A stretch of 64,000 nt of DNA from Diprion similis. Lineage: Eukaryota > Arthropoda > Insecta > Hymenoptera > Diprionidae. Shown one piece after another: positions 10,778 through 25,704 of the stretch. A model generated the notes under the pieces. It was not told the origin of the DNA. It searched no databases and worked only from the letters and a program-made list of their open reading frames with translations. Within the stretch, counting starts at the first letter, position 1. Each line of letters starts with the position of its first letter. The position numbers were made by a program, and so were the translations under genes. The stretch lies in NCBI RefSeq assembly GCF_021155765.1, contig NC_060110.1, positions 11,593,501-11,657,500 on the forward strand, read 5' to 3'.

Positions 10778-13700
10778 GTATGTTTTTTCGTTTTCGATGT
10801 ATCGTATCTCGCAGCAGTCTGAACCATGAACCCTGAACCGTGGCAGTGAATCTAGTCGACGGATTCAACGAAGTAAAACATTACACCTAGAAATTGCTCG
10901 GAAAAATGACAGAAACTTTACCTTATATCTGACTAAAGATTAAGAACTCAATTTCAAAAGTCACGTTGCGTTAGCAGCTCGAAAATCGATTGCTCGAAGC
11001 ATTGTAGAAGATTACGAAATGCTTTTCATAAACTTCCTGAACCGTTGGGCTATATATTATTACGCATATATACAGTGTGTATGGCAAAGTTGATAACATT
11101 GGAAACCGAGTCTAATAACGTTCAGAAGAGCACCGAGGAAACCGTTACGTCATTCTGTAGGGACCAATAGGCGAAACAGTAAGACTTGAGTGTTGCGAAG
11201 AGTCATGCAGACCGTGATATAGACGCTTAAGATGCAAAACGAATTCAATTACTACGGATACTGTAACAAACCTATGAAGAACATCAGCTATGGCTTTGTC
11301 AGACGCGAAATCGAATTACGTGAAATGCTTCTAATGGTTTGACTAATGAGCAACAGGATATCGGTGTGCTCGAAACATATTATTACATGTAATAACGATT
11401 AAAAAAAATTTGAACCTCGATCATAGATCCTGTAAAGAAGAAAGAAATGAACATAGTTTTCACAAACCGATTATACTTGTATGCCATATTTTTTATCAGG
11501 TCTCGAATTTAAAAAAATTTTCTACAATATTTCGGTCTACATATTTCTACCTTTTCTATGATAATTACATAATAAATAATTTCGAAACGTGGGCATTATT
11601 TAGAAGCGACTAAATGATATTGCGCAAGTTACTGTGAAATCGAGTTTTTATCCTTGTCCATTTTAACTGACAATCCATTCTACGGCTGAGCCTATAAGTA
11701 CTAATTCATTACGATCGCTTTCCAATTACGTCGTAGATATATTTACGGAACGGCTCGTGATGCTTAACGTGTGTTGAGAAAATTTAGAATCAAAAGTATA
11801 AAATGAACCTAAAAATTTACAGCCAAGTTTGTTCTACAAGCTCGTGTAACACAAAATTAGTTGATCTATCGATTATGGAAGAAATTATCTACACGCTATT
11901 TTTTCCTGAAACTGTCTTCGTCTAGAAAATATCCACTACGTGAGGCTCCCGCATGTACTGGACGCGAGTTCCAATTCGTATCCCTCGTCCATTAACTGGA
12001 CTTGGTAAACTCTTTAACTATAATTACAGACATTTGTCAGACGTATTACAGTATTTAAATATATATGCAGTTACACCTGGCGATAATCAAATAATAGGTA
12101 TAACGACCAGTTAATACAGGAATATGAAAAATGGATTCACATTTCGTGAAAGAGGTGATTAGTATTGGATATGTTATTGCGCGGGCGTAACGACTGTTAA
12201 GTATGTATTAGCGTTATGGACACGTGTAATAATGCCTTGTCAAATAAAGCGTGAACGAAATTTATTCCAACTCAATTTGTTCTATCCATAAAAGCATATT
12301 ATTTTCTCACGAATATATGGTAATGCACCTTGCACGCATATGTCACGCATCTCATTCGTCGTACCTGCATTTAATTACGGTAGGGATACCTTGCCTCCGT
12401 TGCTATACACGTGTTATTATAGTCATGTGAATGGAATTGAATATGGAGCCATAGGCGCTTGTACAGTTCTTTGAATAATATGCAACATGCGATGTACAAT
12501 ATACGTGCCACGTGCAGTATACCTATGATAATAACTCAATGTCTGTTGAAGAAACCGGGCAGGTAAAACATTTAGAGTTTAAGTGTATGGCGTTGCGTTT
12601 TCGTGTCTCACGCGTTTTCATATTATACCTACGTAGATTCAACTCCTACGTTATAACGTGATTCCGAGTATGGGAGAAAATTAATAATTACTATTCAACA
12701 CACCGCGATAGCAGATCGTGTCTTCATCTTATTCATTTCGTTGAACGAACCGTTATTGCAAATACGAAGTCGTGTCATGATCACTCCTTGCTGGAAGGTC
12801 CGAAGCTATGTCATCCTTAAGTGGAATACAAACTCGCATTCCATGGATTCGAATTTTGAAAGTAACGGAAAATCGATGCGACATTTCGTTCAGACAAAAG
12901 TATATTCGAGTAGAACGAGGCTGAAGTTAGCAGTCAGAATTAGCAGCCAAACGTTCTAATGTTCATTCGAATAAGATAGTAAAGTTCTAAAATCAATGAA
13001 AACGTTTGGTAAACCAAGTATAACGTTACAGCGTACAATCAAATTCCTTTATACATGTAATACAACAAATTGTGCATATCCATGTGACTGCATATCAGTC
13101 AAGAAATATAATGTTCTTTTTTCAACGGTGATACTCTGCTGCATCGACAAAATCGTATTGCTGGTGCAAACCTATTGTTGACGAAGCAATAGATTATATT
13201 CGTTAGCGATCAGATTGCGATAGTCCAGCAGTCTCCACGTGCCAGTTCATTGACGCGTAAAATACCGGGAGAATCGATTGTGAAGTTATATGTTGCGTAA
13301 ATTGCTCCCATCAAATATCTGAAAAACTTTCGAACGGGTATTCTAAATTCCATTTCCTTTTCCGTTACATCGTCATGTTCTAAGTTCGCGACTTCTCGGA
13401 TCGTGGCTCAAATTACTCTAAGGTACTTTCCGACAAACAGCATACACAACAGAATTGTCCGTGCGCGTGTTTCGACACGCGTAAAAAAGCCTGAATTATT
13501 AACAATTGCCATTAAGACTCGTCTATCCGTCTACTAGCGATATACGGACTGGAAAAAAAGTTTCAATCATCCCTTTTAAGTACGCTGTATCTTGAAAACA
13601 TTCAACGTGAACGAAGACCTCGTCGCTGTAGCCAACGAAGATTTCTGTATTAGGTACTTAGTTTTCGGTTGTAACTAATTCATTGCACGCTGTCACGTAA

Positions 13701-16700
13701 GCGAGATAAAAATATTACAGGGCCTCAAAACAAACCCTCTTCTGTGTCGAACACCCCCAACTCCCGAGCGTGCTGAACTTGCCCTTTAGCGTGACTTTTT
13801 TTACACGCGGTTACCGTTTTGGCAGGAGGGTGCGACATTTGTGCGAACCCAGCACACACTTCGCCCTGCATGGTCCAATAAAATACACGTTCGACATATA
13901 TCGGGTAGGCGTGTTTAAATTCGTATTTCGCTGCTGGTCCGGAACGGAGAACTGGCCAATGGACGCCTTAGTCTCCAAGCTTCCGCGGCCTAAGCGTTCG
14001 ATAAACCTACGGAAGTTTTTCTTCCCTTTCTTTACCTTTTTACTTCTCTTTCCTGACCTCGACGTTGTAGCGTAGGTATACTCGTAATATCTCATCTCGT
14101 GCTGCAGCAGTAAACGTGTAAATGCATACGCCTGAAACAGCCTGTACTGTAGATATATATCTTGTCGTTATCGTATAAATATTTAATGCGTGGGGGATCT
14201 TTTGTGGGCGAAGGTGCGCGGCTAGATCGATTTGAAAATAAAGGTATCCATGCTATACCTATATCCATCCATCTATCTATCTATCTTTTTGTATGCCTAC
14301 CTTTTCGTTTATATTTACTCGCACGGATGCATTCCACACTCCCATTTCAGGTTGAAAATCACTTCGTACTCGTCACTCGGAACAGGCCAGTGTAATTTAC
14401 ACGTGTGTTAACCTATCTTCTAGCAGACATAACAAGAAGGTAGACACCCACGTGGTGGGAATTCCTTAAGTACGCAATCAGCCACGGTTACAGGCTTGCA
14501 GTAAGCATAGTTTGAGGGTACAGACTTTACAGATTTTCCTCTCGATCGGAATAAAACTACCAGCGAATAAAGTTTATTGATGATATTATCAAATCGAGGT
14601 CATCATTTATTTACTTAACTAACAATAAGAAAAACAATGAAACGCCCTCGTTCTACTTGGAACTTGGACAATGCCGATCACTGTTCGCGTTGCGTTTTAA
14701 AAACGTGCATCTAATTCCTCTGAACCGATACCTTGACTGTCCTGTGGTTCTTTGGATCTTCTGCGCCCAACACAACTTGCAAATACAAGGGTGTACATCC
14801 TTCCTTAAAAGCAATACATGTACAAGGAGGTTATCTTGAAAGGAAACGCTTCCCGCTACTGTGCAGGCATACCGTGGTATCACTGTAGACAAGAGTTAGG
14901 TTGCGTGTGCTCGGTGATCATTTCCTTGAATAGATAACCTCTCTGTATGCCTGTATATGTATTTAGAATCGAATCTAATTTCCTGTCCGAATAGCTAGCC
15001 TCCTCGTATGTGTTGGATAAAAATTGTCATAAAAAATCATCATTATTGAACTTTTTCGAAATCTCGAAAAATTGGTTCTCAGATTATGAATGTGTTATCA
15101 ATTTTAGCTGTTCGATAATTTGAATTTCCTGCGTTCTTTGTTTTCGTAATTCAACTTCAGTGTTCGATCAGGATTTATCATATATCATTGATCAGTCGTT
15201 TGGAATTACGGTAAATATAATTCGACGCTTCGCCACTACCCGCAAGCAGGTTCTTTCACTCGAGAAGTGACACCGGTGTTTCGAAAAAAATATTAATAAA
15301 AAACTTGAATCGACTCATTGTGTCAACAGTGAGCTCCTCGACTCTCTCCGGATCAAGGACCACTCGAAATCCCTGCGTCAAATGGAAGCTTCGAGGGGTG
15401 CTATTTGACAAAATCCTCATGCGCTGGCATCAGGCGCAGAATATTGATTTCAATCAATCCCTGTGATTGAATTATACTTTTTTCGTCATATTTTATTTAT
15501 TCTCTTCATACATTTCTTGTCGAATTAACACATCTGCTCAAAAATTGTGATCACCTTCACGAGTCTGGTTTCTTAAATCTCATAGTTCATTTGAATTGCT
15601 CAATACTTGTATTCCCATTCTTCTATAAAATAATATGCGGCTATTGTCAATTTATTCAAGTATTGCGTAGACATTAACTTGGCTGCAATATTGCGCGGTC
15701 AATGGGAAAATAGCTCGAATAAAGCAGTATAATTTTTTAGTCCAATGACCGTTTCCTTCACCCCGCGATCGTCGCAGTTGCGCATATATGCTATTTACGA
15801 GGATAATATATATGAGTATAATTTCTCTGTCAGGGGCTTTGGAGTGGGTAGGTAATGTCAGAGTGGAACACTGACATCGCAGGTTCTGCCTGCTCAACCA
15901 ACTACTGTGAACGCGGAACGTCGGGGTTCCTGGCCTACGCGTGCATTCGTTTGAATAAATTCTCAGCGCAACTGGAATTGTTATTCCGGCCTTAGTTCTG
16001 TGAAACCAGCTATAAGCTGCAGTATGTAAACGCAGCGCATGCACTTGTCGCCTGCGAACGCCGGTCCTAAAGCCTTTCAGTCAAGTCCTGACTAGACTCA
16101 CTTAAATCTTCGGAGGATTGTCCTCTGCTGCTGATGGTCCCGTTAAACGTACGTACGTGCAGTCTCTCCTGCCAGGCAGTATCGAATTCACCGCGGAATA
16201 AAGGATACACCGGCATTACAACTATCGGTGTGGCAGTTATAAATTTTCTTTTTCTCGCCTCTTCTGCACCTGCATTGCAGGTTCAGGTGGAAAAAATTCT
16301 CTACATATCCTAACCACTTTGAGAAGTATGGAAGTTAGGGTAGGAAAAAGCCTGCCTGAAAAAAGATAGTCTTATGAATCAAGTGTATTGCATATGGTAA
16401 CGGATAGCCTGGCTGGCTGATTGTGAGTCCTGGATAAAAAAGGCAGTCCGCGTATTCAGAGGTATCTTATGCACCGACGGACTTGGGTTGAATTTACTGT
16501 CGCGAATGTGTAAATTACTGGTCATTGGTTACGGAAATCAAATATCCAAAAATGAAGTCAAATATCTGTTTGCACAAAAAACGGTGTTGGTATATCAGCT
16601 GATATTTAGTTGCAGTTAATAAATAAATTTCTTATTTCCATGCTCACAACAGCAGATTCAGTTGGCTGCATCCAATGTTTTTCTATTATATGCAGTGCAG

Positions 16701-18933
16701 CACAAAAAAAAAAACGTTTCTTTTCGGTATTGTTTCGTTGAACAATGGATTATGCGATGGTAACTAAAATAATGGAAGTGATGTGACGTACTGATTACGA
16801 ATAAATAATGTATGATGTTTTTTTGTTATATACGCATCGGATTACGCTTTCGAACGCTGTATCGGTATGCATTATCATCAATTTGAAATTCACTAGGTGC
16901 AGATATTGAGTTTCAGCGGATGTGATTTTAAATAAAAAACCTTGCAATCAAATTCAGGACTTTGTAAAAATAAAGCATGTGTGAACTTTTTCTACGTATT
17001 CATATTACTCAATAGTTGAAGCATAAGCAGCGAATCAGTGCAGATTGAAACTACTGATGTTCTAATTCCACATCAAATTCAATTAAACAAAAACCAGAAG
17101 AAAAAAATGGTGTCTGACGAACAAGTTGAAAATGTAGATTTATTTATTTTTTTTTTTTTTTAGGAATTGTTTCACGCCTTTCAGATCTCTGTATTAACTG
17201 GATTCAATTTCTCTTCGTTCGTTGTGCCAAATAGCCACATGGAACTAATTGCGATAAAAGTCTTATCGAAAATGCACAGTTAGGTTGCGTTCGTTTCTCC
17301 GATGCTTCAGACGAACTTCACAAAATGCCGTCGACGCGTCTGTATAATCGCACATGGTGTAATATACCGCCGCGAAGTTGCGTCGTTGAGAATTCGACGC
17401 CTGCATCCGTTTTGCTGACTTGTTTCATAGAAACGTGTACACGGTTCTCTGTCGAGATATACCTATTTTACTGTCGTGCGTTGAGCGTGTGAAATCCGGC
17501 ATCCCGGAGGCCTTGTCGTGCAATTGACGTAACTACATAGTACAATGTACACACGGAGTACAAGTTGAATATTTGGGTTTGTGTGCCCTTTGTTTGCCCT
17601 TTGTTTGCCCTTTATTCCTACGTACTTTGACATACATATACGTACACATTATCGATCTGTTCCAATTCACTTTTATTCCCTTCGGTTGATTTCCCTTTTT
17701 TTTCTTTCGTGACAACAGAAGTCGACACCAGAAGTGCGTACCTGTACAGGTGGATCACGTGTAGCCGTGCATTCGCACGAATTTTTAAAAAGCTGTATTT
17801 TATCGCGACCAAACAATTCCCTCGTTTCTATACAGATAATTTTCTGCGGTTGCATTGCCTCATCGTTACGGATCTGTGCAGGTGAAAAAAGAAACGTTTG
17901 TCGCTTCCCGCGCCGTTAACAGCGAGTGCATGAAATATACGGTGCTGAAATGTATGAGAAAAAAATTACACTTTGATAGAAAAATACAAAACAGCTTAGA
18001 ACTTGATCAGCTTTTCATCCTAGGTATAACCAATTTCGATTCATTTATTTATATGTAGCTCATTCATGTAGGTATGTTTGAGATTCCTCTCTCATCGTGC
18101 TAATCAGACTTACCGTTCACCTGCTTCAAGTGTGATTGCAATCGTAAACATGAAATACCGTTTGTCGTGGTCAGAAACACGTCATCGTTCTACAATCCGA
18201 GGATGTAGATCCTAACTTGTGTTGTTAGATATTTATAATATAAAATAATAAATAGTATAGGGTGCTTTAAAGAATTGTTCAATATTTGGCAATTTGCCTT
18301 GGTGTGCGACAATGGGATGTATAATAATAACTGGTTCGTTCGCTTGTCTTTCTTCCTTGGCTCAATCCATACTCGTTGACCCATTTGCTCGTTTGACCAT
18401 AACGACAATTCGCATGGGCATGAATTTTTAGTCAATCCAATATACGTGTGTATACCACCTCTTTACGATTTACGCGCAATTCTATTCTTTTGTCGTAACT
18501 CACCTATAAACCGACTTTCCGCTCCAGTTTATATGATCTACGTCATCGCGCGTCACGAGGCATATGTCGTATATGTATAGGTACATAGATATAATGTACA
18601 TAATCGGTCAATTTAGGAAATTGGTAGAAAATTATTGTACCTATAGTTAAAGGCGTTTACAGTTATTTTCGAACGACTAGAAGTTGCTTGTTCGAATATG
18701 AAACAGTATTATATTAGGAATGAAAGGAAGGAATAAATAAAGAATATCGTATCTCCCTTAGCTTCGAATTTCAACACAGAAACTTGTGTAAAAATCCAAG
18801 GGTTCGTATTTTGATTACGTATAGCATTACATTAGTCCGATTACATCTTTTTACACACATTCACATTCACCCTGCATACATATATATATGTATTATTTGT
18901 TCTAAATCCTTTGAACTTTTTTATATGCTTCAG

Positions 18934-19082
18934 GGGCAGAAGATAGCGTGGAAATGGGGATGAAGCGTTGCGCGGTTGAAAGCGGAGTGCAGGTCGATGC
19001 GGTGAGCGGAAAATCCTATTGAAGTAGAAAAACAAAAAAAAAAAAAAAAAAAATATACCTTAAAAGACAAAGAAAAAAAACA
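18934..19082 (+). other. 5' UTR part of the first coding exon of FAM110, with a poly-A tract
   Basis: Between the acceptor at 18933 and the ATG at 19083 lies leader sequence with a run of about twenty A at 19033-19053, followed by a second A-rich run just before the start. Such A tracts in a leader are unusual. They could be a retroposed tail or simple sequence expansion. Confidence 0.4.
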
Positions 19083-22000
19083 ATGATGACCGCCATGGCT
19101 AGACTTCCGTGCAAGCAAACCTTGCCGTCGCAGCAATCGGGTGTCAATAGCTTTGGCACCAGGGGATACTGGGACACGCAGGTCATGCAGCCGACACAAA
19201 CAGCCCAAACGAATCAGCAACCCCAGCTGGCGACAACGCTCTACGTCAGAAGTAACCGTCACCAGGGTGATTACGCGGGTGAGAATACCATGACAATTCA
19301 AAATTTACAATTTTCATTTTACATTACTGGTTCCCCAGTGACTGCAATCTAAAAAACTGTATCTTCATTTTTTTCGCATTACTTGTATTCAGTGGAAAAG
19401 TTTACACGCGGCAACGAACCAAGGAGTAGTTTTAAACGAGGTGAAAAAAGAGAAATTGCAATTTCACAGTTGGAAAGAATGGTGATATGAATGACAGCTG
19501 AAAACATTAATTGTTGACGAATGCGTTCTCTTATTCACTGTCATGCACTTCAATCCAAAGCCAGACGTCACTGTCACACTTTATACGTATATATAGACAT
19601 ATACGACCTCATTACCTGTTAACGATAGAATAAATACCTAATTTAGGCTATGTATATAGTACAATTTGATAAGAGTTCTTCAAGTTGAACAACCTTTCCA
19701 TGGACTGACCAAGACTTCTTGGTAGTATTTTGTGAAGCATGTACTTTATATTTTCGGCACTGCAGATTTCACGTCCTTTTAAGATACTAATTTGCCTTTT
19801 AGTGAGATATTGAAAAATTCTAGCAGCATTACACTTTTAAAATACTCTGTGGTATGACCTTAAATGTCTCTCGACTCCTGGGTAACCATGGTTTATGGTT
19901 TGGGCATGAAAATGAGTTGTGTATGTACGCTCATCGAAGTATTGTGCGCCACAAGTAAATGTATCTGATTATCATCCAATACCCTTCCGTTCAACTTAGC
20001 TTATCAGCCGTTTCTTATCGGTGACCCAGGACCTCTCGAGGAAAATGTCCGGCACAAAACCTGGTGAACGATTACACATGTGCCTTTACACATTTTCTTC
20101 GCATATCTATATCCATAAATAGATACCCGTGACCTAGACAAATTTGCGCGATTAATTTCATAGATTTTTTTCCTTATAAAAATAAACGTTCGACACATTT
20201 ACAGACTTTTATTCTCACCCGAATTCTTATCTGCAGGAACTTGATATTACAGAGTATGACACATTTAGCAACAGCTTTGCTTGCAATGCGTCTAGTACAT
20301 TGGAATCGCAGACGGACAGATATACCAACGGAGTAACATAAACAATCCGTCACACCCCCTACTGTTCCCAGAACCCCTAAATTCTAGCTGGGTGGATTCC
20401 TAGACTGCATGGAGAAAACGGGACACAAAGACGTGCCTTGTGCTTCTATTTTAATGTAGTCGCATTGTTTAGTGCGACAAACTGTCGTTGTAATAATGAG
20501 AAGCGTTTTGAGTCATAGTTCTGATATGATATAGGAAAGCCCTCGATCGTCTACGCAATTTGGGTTCTATGTTGACACTAACAATTCGACGCTGAATGTC
20601 TTATCTGATTGATTTTTTCGCTTATATGTAGGAAAGAGGAAAAGCGCTGTAGAGCTGCTTCAAGAATCCAAGGCGTTTTACGTGAAGAGCGAAACGGTTT
20701 TGGATAGGAAACAGGAGCTGAAAAACAGCGGTCACCTTCAAGTTTCACAGTTAACCGCGCCCGGGGCACCACCGCGACTTTTGCGGAAGTGTAGCAACGC
20801 CGGAACCTGTACCATTCAACCGACTTCTCCACAACTTCCAACACCACTGACACCCCCGTGCTGTTGGTCTAATTGTCACGACCAGGATAGACGTAAGCCA
20901 TTATTTCATATAACCTACTTCCTTGTTATGTAGGTACATGACGTTTCATTATAATACAAAGGATGATTTTGAGTCATCAAGTCTTATCTAAGCCCGGGAG
21001 TGGATGGGTTTCAAGAACTCGTCTCTATAAATCACGTTCAATTTTATCCTCACTACTATTGTTGCGGAGAAGAAAAAAATTGAATAGAATTTTGGTTTTG
21101 GAATAATCTGAAAGTGAGTCAGGAAATTACCGATCTCAGTGCATGTAATCGTCCAGAATCTGTAAGGAGAAAATATTTACGTAAGAAAGGGAGTTGTTTG
21201 AGCTTGAGCATGTGATAATGTTAGCTCGAGTAAAAACATTGATAAAAAAGAATGAGGCACAGATCCATAAAAATGAATTGGCTCTTTTCGAGCCAGCTGG
21301 TATAAGGCTGCTGTTTGTACTGTCAACTGATATGCCAGGGTCTCTTCCTGCGTGCATATGTATACACAAACGGCAGCTGGGAGTCTATATAACGCAGCAT
21401 GCGGTGGCTACGCGTAAATAAACCGATCGGTTAAACTGGTAGACTTGGAATTAGCCATGTGTCCGTGGCAATGCACGTATCATACATACGCGCATGGTAG
21501 GTAAATACATGGGGGAAAATCGGAAGACATACTTTTCGCCTTTTTTTTTATTGCAAACGTTCATTTGATCATTATTTCGATATGTAATTGTTATATAACA
21601 ACTATCACTTATCGTTTCATCAATAACTCATCTTCGAATGGCACTTGCTTACAACGATATATGTATGCCGCGGTAAGCTTACAATTGAAATCTCGAGTAT
21701 ACATCTCGTACGTACTACAGATACCGCCAGATTTCCAATTACGACATTGAAGAATGAAATCGATGTCTCATTATGTATTGCGATCTCTTGTATTCAATGT
21801 GGTATGAAACGATAAAATTCACGATACACGGTGATTGAATGTACCCTTGTCATCTTGAATGAAAGTACTAGTCTTGTAATACTTTTTCAACTCTGATCAC
21901 AATATTGATCCCAGAAATTATCAATCACGACAAATGTTTCGTTTTTATTTTTTATTCACGTCAACTGATATCGTGTATATCACGTATCTCTGTAATATGA

Positions 22001-25000
22001 GGTACTGCTGGCACGAGCGACGTCTTGGATAAAAGCCTGAATTTTGTACTTGACAATAAGAGTGCACTGCAGTACAGAGAAGTCAACGAATAGGCGAATC
22101 CCTGCTTAGAGTGCTTATGTACTTTACACCTTACACAAGACAGTGATAAAACACCTGCAGTGGCGATGACCTCTTCAGCATTCGGCGTTACCTACTGCAG
22201 TTGTTAAGCACAAGGTTCTAGTTTTATTGTCACTAATGAGGCGTTTCAGAAATATAGTATAGCCAACATAAAGTGTTTTAAATTCACTTTCATAGTTTCT
22301 ATTTTGTTCAATTCGCTTTGAAACACAGTTCTTCTATCTGGATTTATATAATTCTCAATCATTCGTCGTGGAAAATCCACGACGTGTTGTGTAAAAATAG
22401 GTCCAAATTTCGCGAAGTATTACGCCCAAATGCAGCTTTACAAAAAAAATGAGCTTGTTACTTTTTTACCTCATGGTCGCGAACTTCCGTCAATTCAAGT
22501 ATGTATACCAAATTTAGTACAGAGATGATTGTTCACTTGTGCAAATTTAGCAAGTAATTTATCTCATCAATTTACAAAACTATCATGCTGAAGCACCAAT
22601 TTAGTTAGGCGGCGGAACTTTTTTTCTGCATAGACTCCCTGTCGAACTAGTCAAACATATATCAACAGATTTCGAATCGACTCAAAAAATAAAATATAAT
22701 TCATAACAGCGTGAATCAGTTCAATTCTTTTTGTGGTCACGTACCATTGAGTTTAAAATCCTTCAAATTGAAATTCGGCCAACTGTTTTTATTACTGCAT
22801 TGGTTATAAGAATAATGTATAAAATTGATATGATATATTCAGTTGAAATACCTCTTTTAAAATGACAATCTTATAGCTTGTTAAGTGTAACAAATTGATT
22901 TTTATTTTCATCGAGTGTTATGAGTATAACGATGGCTAAATTTTCCTCAATACTCTTTTTCCAGCTGACGGATTATTGAGCCCACAAAGATCGCTGCCAC
23001 CGCCCACGTTGCCGCCGAAAAGTCCTCGACTAGTCCCAGTCCCTCAAAGACGCACAATATCCGGTCCTCCCAGTGGCAACGGAAGTGACCAGTTGCAAAC
23101 GAAGCTTAGAAGGCTTCTAAACACTGACAGCAAAGAGAATGTTTTCTTTCCCGATACGGCACCACCTTCGTCGCCACTGGCTCAAGCTGCGAGGGAAGAC
23201 AAGTTCAGATATTCACCTGGAGGTCCGGGGTCCGTCAGCTGTAGAGAAGATGACCGCAACTTGGTAATATTTTCACTTTCCAATGTTAAGGAAGTGGTGA
23301 AACGATATCGCACAAGTTATAAATATCGTCCGCCGTATGTGCGATCGAAGGCCAATTTCTTGACCGCCTCGCTTAACAGGATTGACACCGGATATGGGAA
23401 GCAGGAAACAGGATATTGTATATAGTCCGGTATACCGGTACTTTCTGTTAGTATGTACGACGCGTGTGCAGGTACTTGAAGCGTTCATATGTCGACACCT
23501 ACGATGCTGTTACGATATGCGTGTAGACATTGATCTATTATCATATCCTAGAGTGATCGTACATTATAGTATGAGCACGTGCGTGAGTGTGTACGTGATG
23601 AAGTGGCCATCATTCCCTGCGTCGTCAAAGAATAATTGACCGATTGTACAGGATGATAGATAGAGCACGAAATGAGCTGGGTGTCTGCTACTGATAGGGT
23701 ACAAAGAGACATGATAGGTTCACTAACCAGAGCATAGGAGCTGTTTGGGCTGCTGTCCGAACGTTATAGGTATAACAGCTGTATGCATATTTAATGAATG
23801 TTGTAGCCACGACAGACACGTCGCGATGCTGCGAGTTCTTACTCCAAGATTTTCAGCTCATCTTTATGATTTAGTCGACCCTCGATAGTCGATACAAGCG
23901 TATATCCCCGGAAAATTAATATTTTTACGAGAAAGCTCGTCAAAATAGGATTCGTACTCGCTCTTGCATAAGAATCCATATATCTGCTAAAAACAATATA
24001 TTGGAAATTACGTCCTTCTTCCTTGATCACCATCAATTCTACAAACATTTTAAGTACTCAACATTTTGGAGTAAATCCTTTGCCAACACGACAGAATTGT
24101 ATCTGTATTATTTCTCTTTGTTGATTTTAGCATGGGGCACCACTCGATATTTGCTTCAAATTTGGTAGAAGCAATTCTCACTCCCATTCGGCCGGAAGGT
24201 CTGGAAAGAAATCAAGCAATTCGTTGCCTGCTGAAACAACCGTGTGTCACAAGTCACTTCCTGATCTTCACTGTACCAGTACGAGAAGTCGTGCATCTCT
24301 ATCTCCACATTCGCCATCAAAGTCATCCTCTAAACCATCAGCACCCGGGCAACAACAAACGATTAATAACTGCCCAGATTGTGAAACTAGCTCAGATTAT
24401 TCGGAGCATAGCTTCAAACGAGATGCCAGCTGCTACCAAAGGTAATTGCAAAAATTTCTGTGATTTACTATGTAGAAATTAGACGTGCAAGAACTCTTAC
24501 ATTTCCAAATCTATTACGCAATAAGAGCATCAAGTTACTTTCAAGGAATTCAAAAAAATTCGAAAGAATCATCAGAAAACAAACATACATGTACATACTT
24601 ACTTGGAATTCTGTATTAAACAAAACTGATAGTAATTTGGATAGAGAATTTTTACCTGCGCAGCTGCATTTTACTCAGAAAAAAAATTATGATTTGGAAT
24701 TTTAGTTCTAGGCATATTAAACGGTCTTTGGGCTCAGGAGGTGCAGATGCAAGTAGCGTGTTGTCATCTGGTGGTCGAACCCAGAAATCTTCAGGATCAA
24801 GCAAATTGAGTCATGGAGCAACGGCAAGAGATTCTGGTGGCTCTTCCGGTCACTGTACGCATCGCAGCGAGCCTCCACCTAGAATTCAAGTGAATATTTC
24901 ATTTCTGCAAAAAAATTACTTTCAGGCCAAGAGTGAAATTTATTTTCTACTGCTGAAGTTTACTTGTTTATCATAGGACTGCTGGAGTCATATTCGTAGA

Positions 25001-25704
25001 GACAGTGGAGCTTCGACACAACATTCCACAGAGAAAGATAGATCAAGAAAAAGTAGTTATGGAAGTTGCACGCCGCAATCTATGGTGAGACCATATACAC
25101 CAGATTCGGAAAGCAGTAATAGTCAAACAGACTTAAGCCCAACACGAAACTCAAGGTATTATCATCTATGATGGATGATATGTGACTTAGACCAAACACG
25201 AATATGCTACATCATAACAAATAAAATTACTGTTGTGAAACTTGGTTTTTGGAATATTTCAGGTTTTCAGATACTTGGAAAGAAGAAAGGGGCAGACCAA
25301 TATTGCGATCGAAGTCAGATATCAGCGACCGCTACTGGCGACACGATAACATTCGTTCAAATAAATCAACACATCCAACCCGTTCAGTTGCACAGCTTGA
25401 AATTTTTTTCGACCGCCTTGGTCTAGATTCAGACAATTATCATCGAATTACCGAACCAGATTCAAAGTCCTCTTCCCCAGTTTTCTTTGATAGCGTTAGT
25501 TCCGTCGATTCTGCACTGGGAATGTACTCATGGGCTGGTAACAATCAAACAAATCAGTGGCAAAATAACAATTGCAGCATTGGAAGAGGAGGAAATGATG
25601 ATTGCAATCAGAAGCCAAGTGATCCACCGAGCATAGTGGAACGTAATGCCAGGATCATTAAATGGCTTTGCCAATGTCGGAAAGTGCAATTTGGTTACAG
25701 TTAA
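19083..25704 (+). CDS. FAM110-family protein (centrosome/spindle-associated)
   Basis: Seven coding exons join in phase: 19083-19278, 20632-20892, 22965-23263, 24131-24441, 24706-24889, 24977-25155 and 25263-25704, giving 623 residues. Two family blocks identify it. The N-terminal block RKSAVELLQESKAFYVKSE (about 68-86) matches the SAVERL...YVKS signature. The C-terminal block has QLEIFFDRLGLD, then DSVSSVDSALG, and VERNARIIKWLCQC (602-615). The middle is serine/proline-rich and low in complexity, with NCPDCETSSDYSEH in exon 4. Vertebrate FAM110A-C are 270-380 residues, so this one is long, mainly through the middle. Family knowledge: they localise to centrosomes and spindle poles and affect cell-cycle progression; no enzyme activity is known. 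ATG pairs at 19083 and 19086 compete as start. Intron 2 (20893-22964) and intron 3 (23264-24130) hold nothing else I can support. Confidence 0.85.

Larger units (their letters stand above)
6953..18933 (+). other. long putative first intron of the FAM110 gene
   Basis: About 12 kb without a convincing resident gene. It holds a palindromic repeat embedded in TA microsatellites (9119-9500), a GC-richer patch with an AATAAA (about 9590-9860), and one orphan exon candidate (10615-10777). The longest frames (for example 15652-16044 on -, and the opposed 13770-14075 on + and 13811-14095 on -) lack family likeness. Poly-T runs occur near 17140-17160. Confidence 0.4.

Noticed and set aside
15652-16044. 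130-codon ORF on the minus strand
   Set aside because: It lies within the putative FAM110 intron, with no domain, no motif and no supporting splice sites; residue mix looks random.
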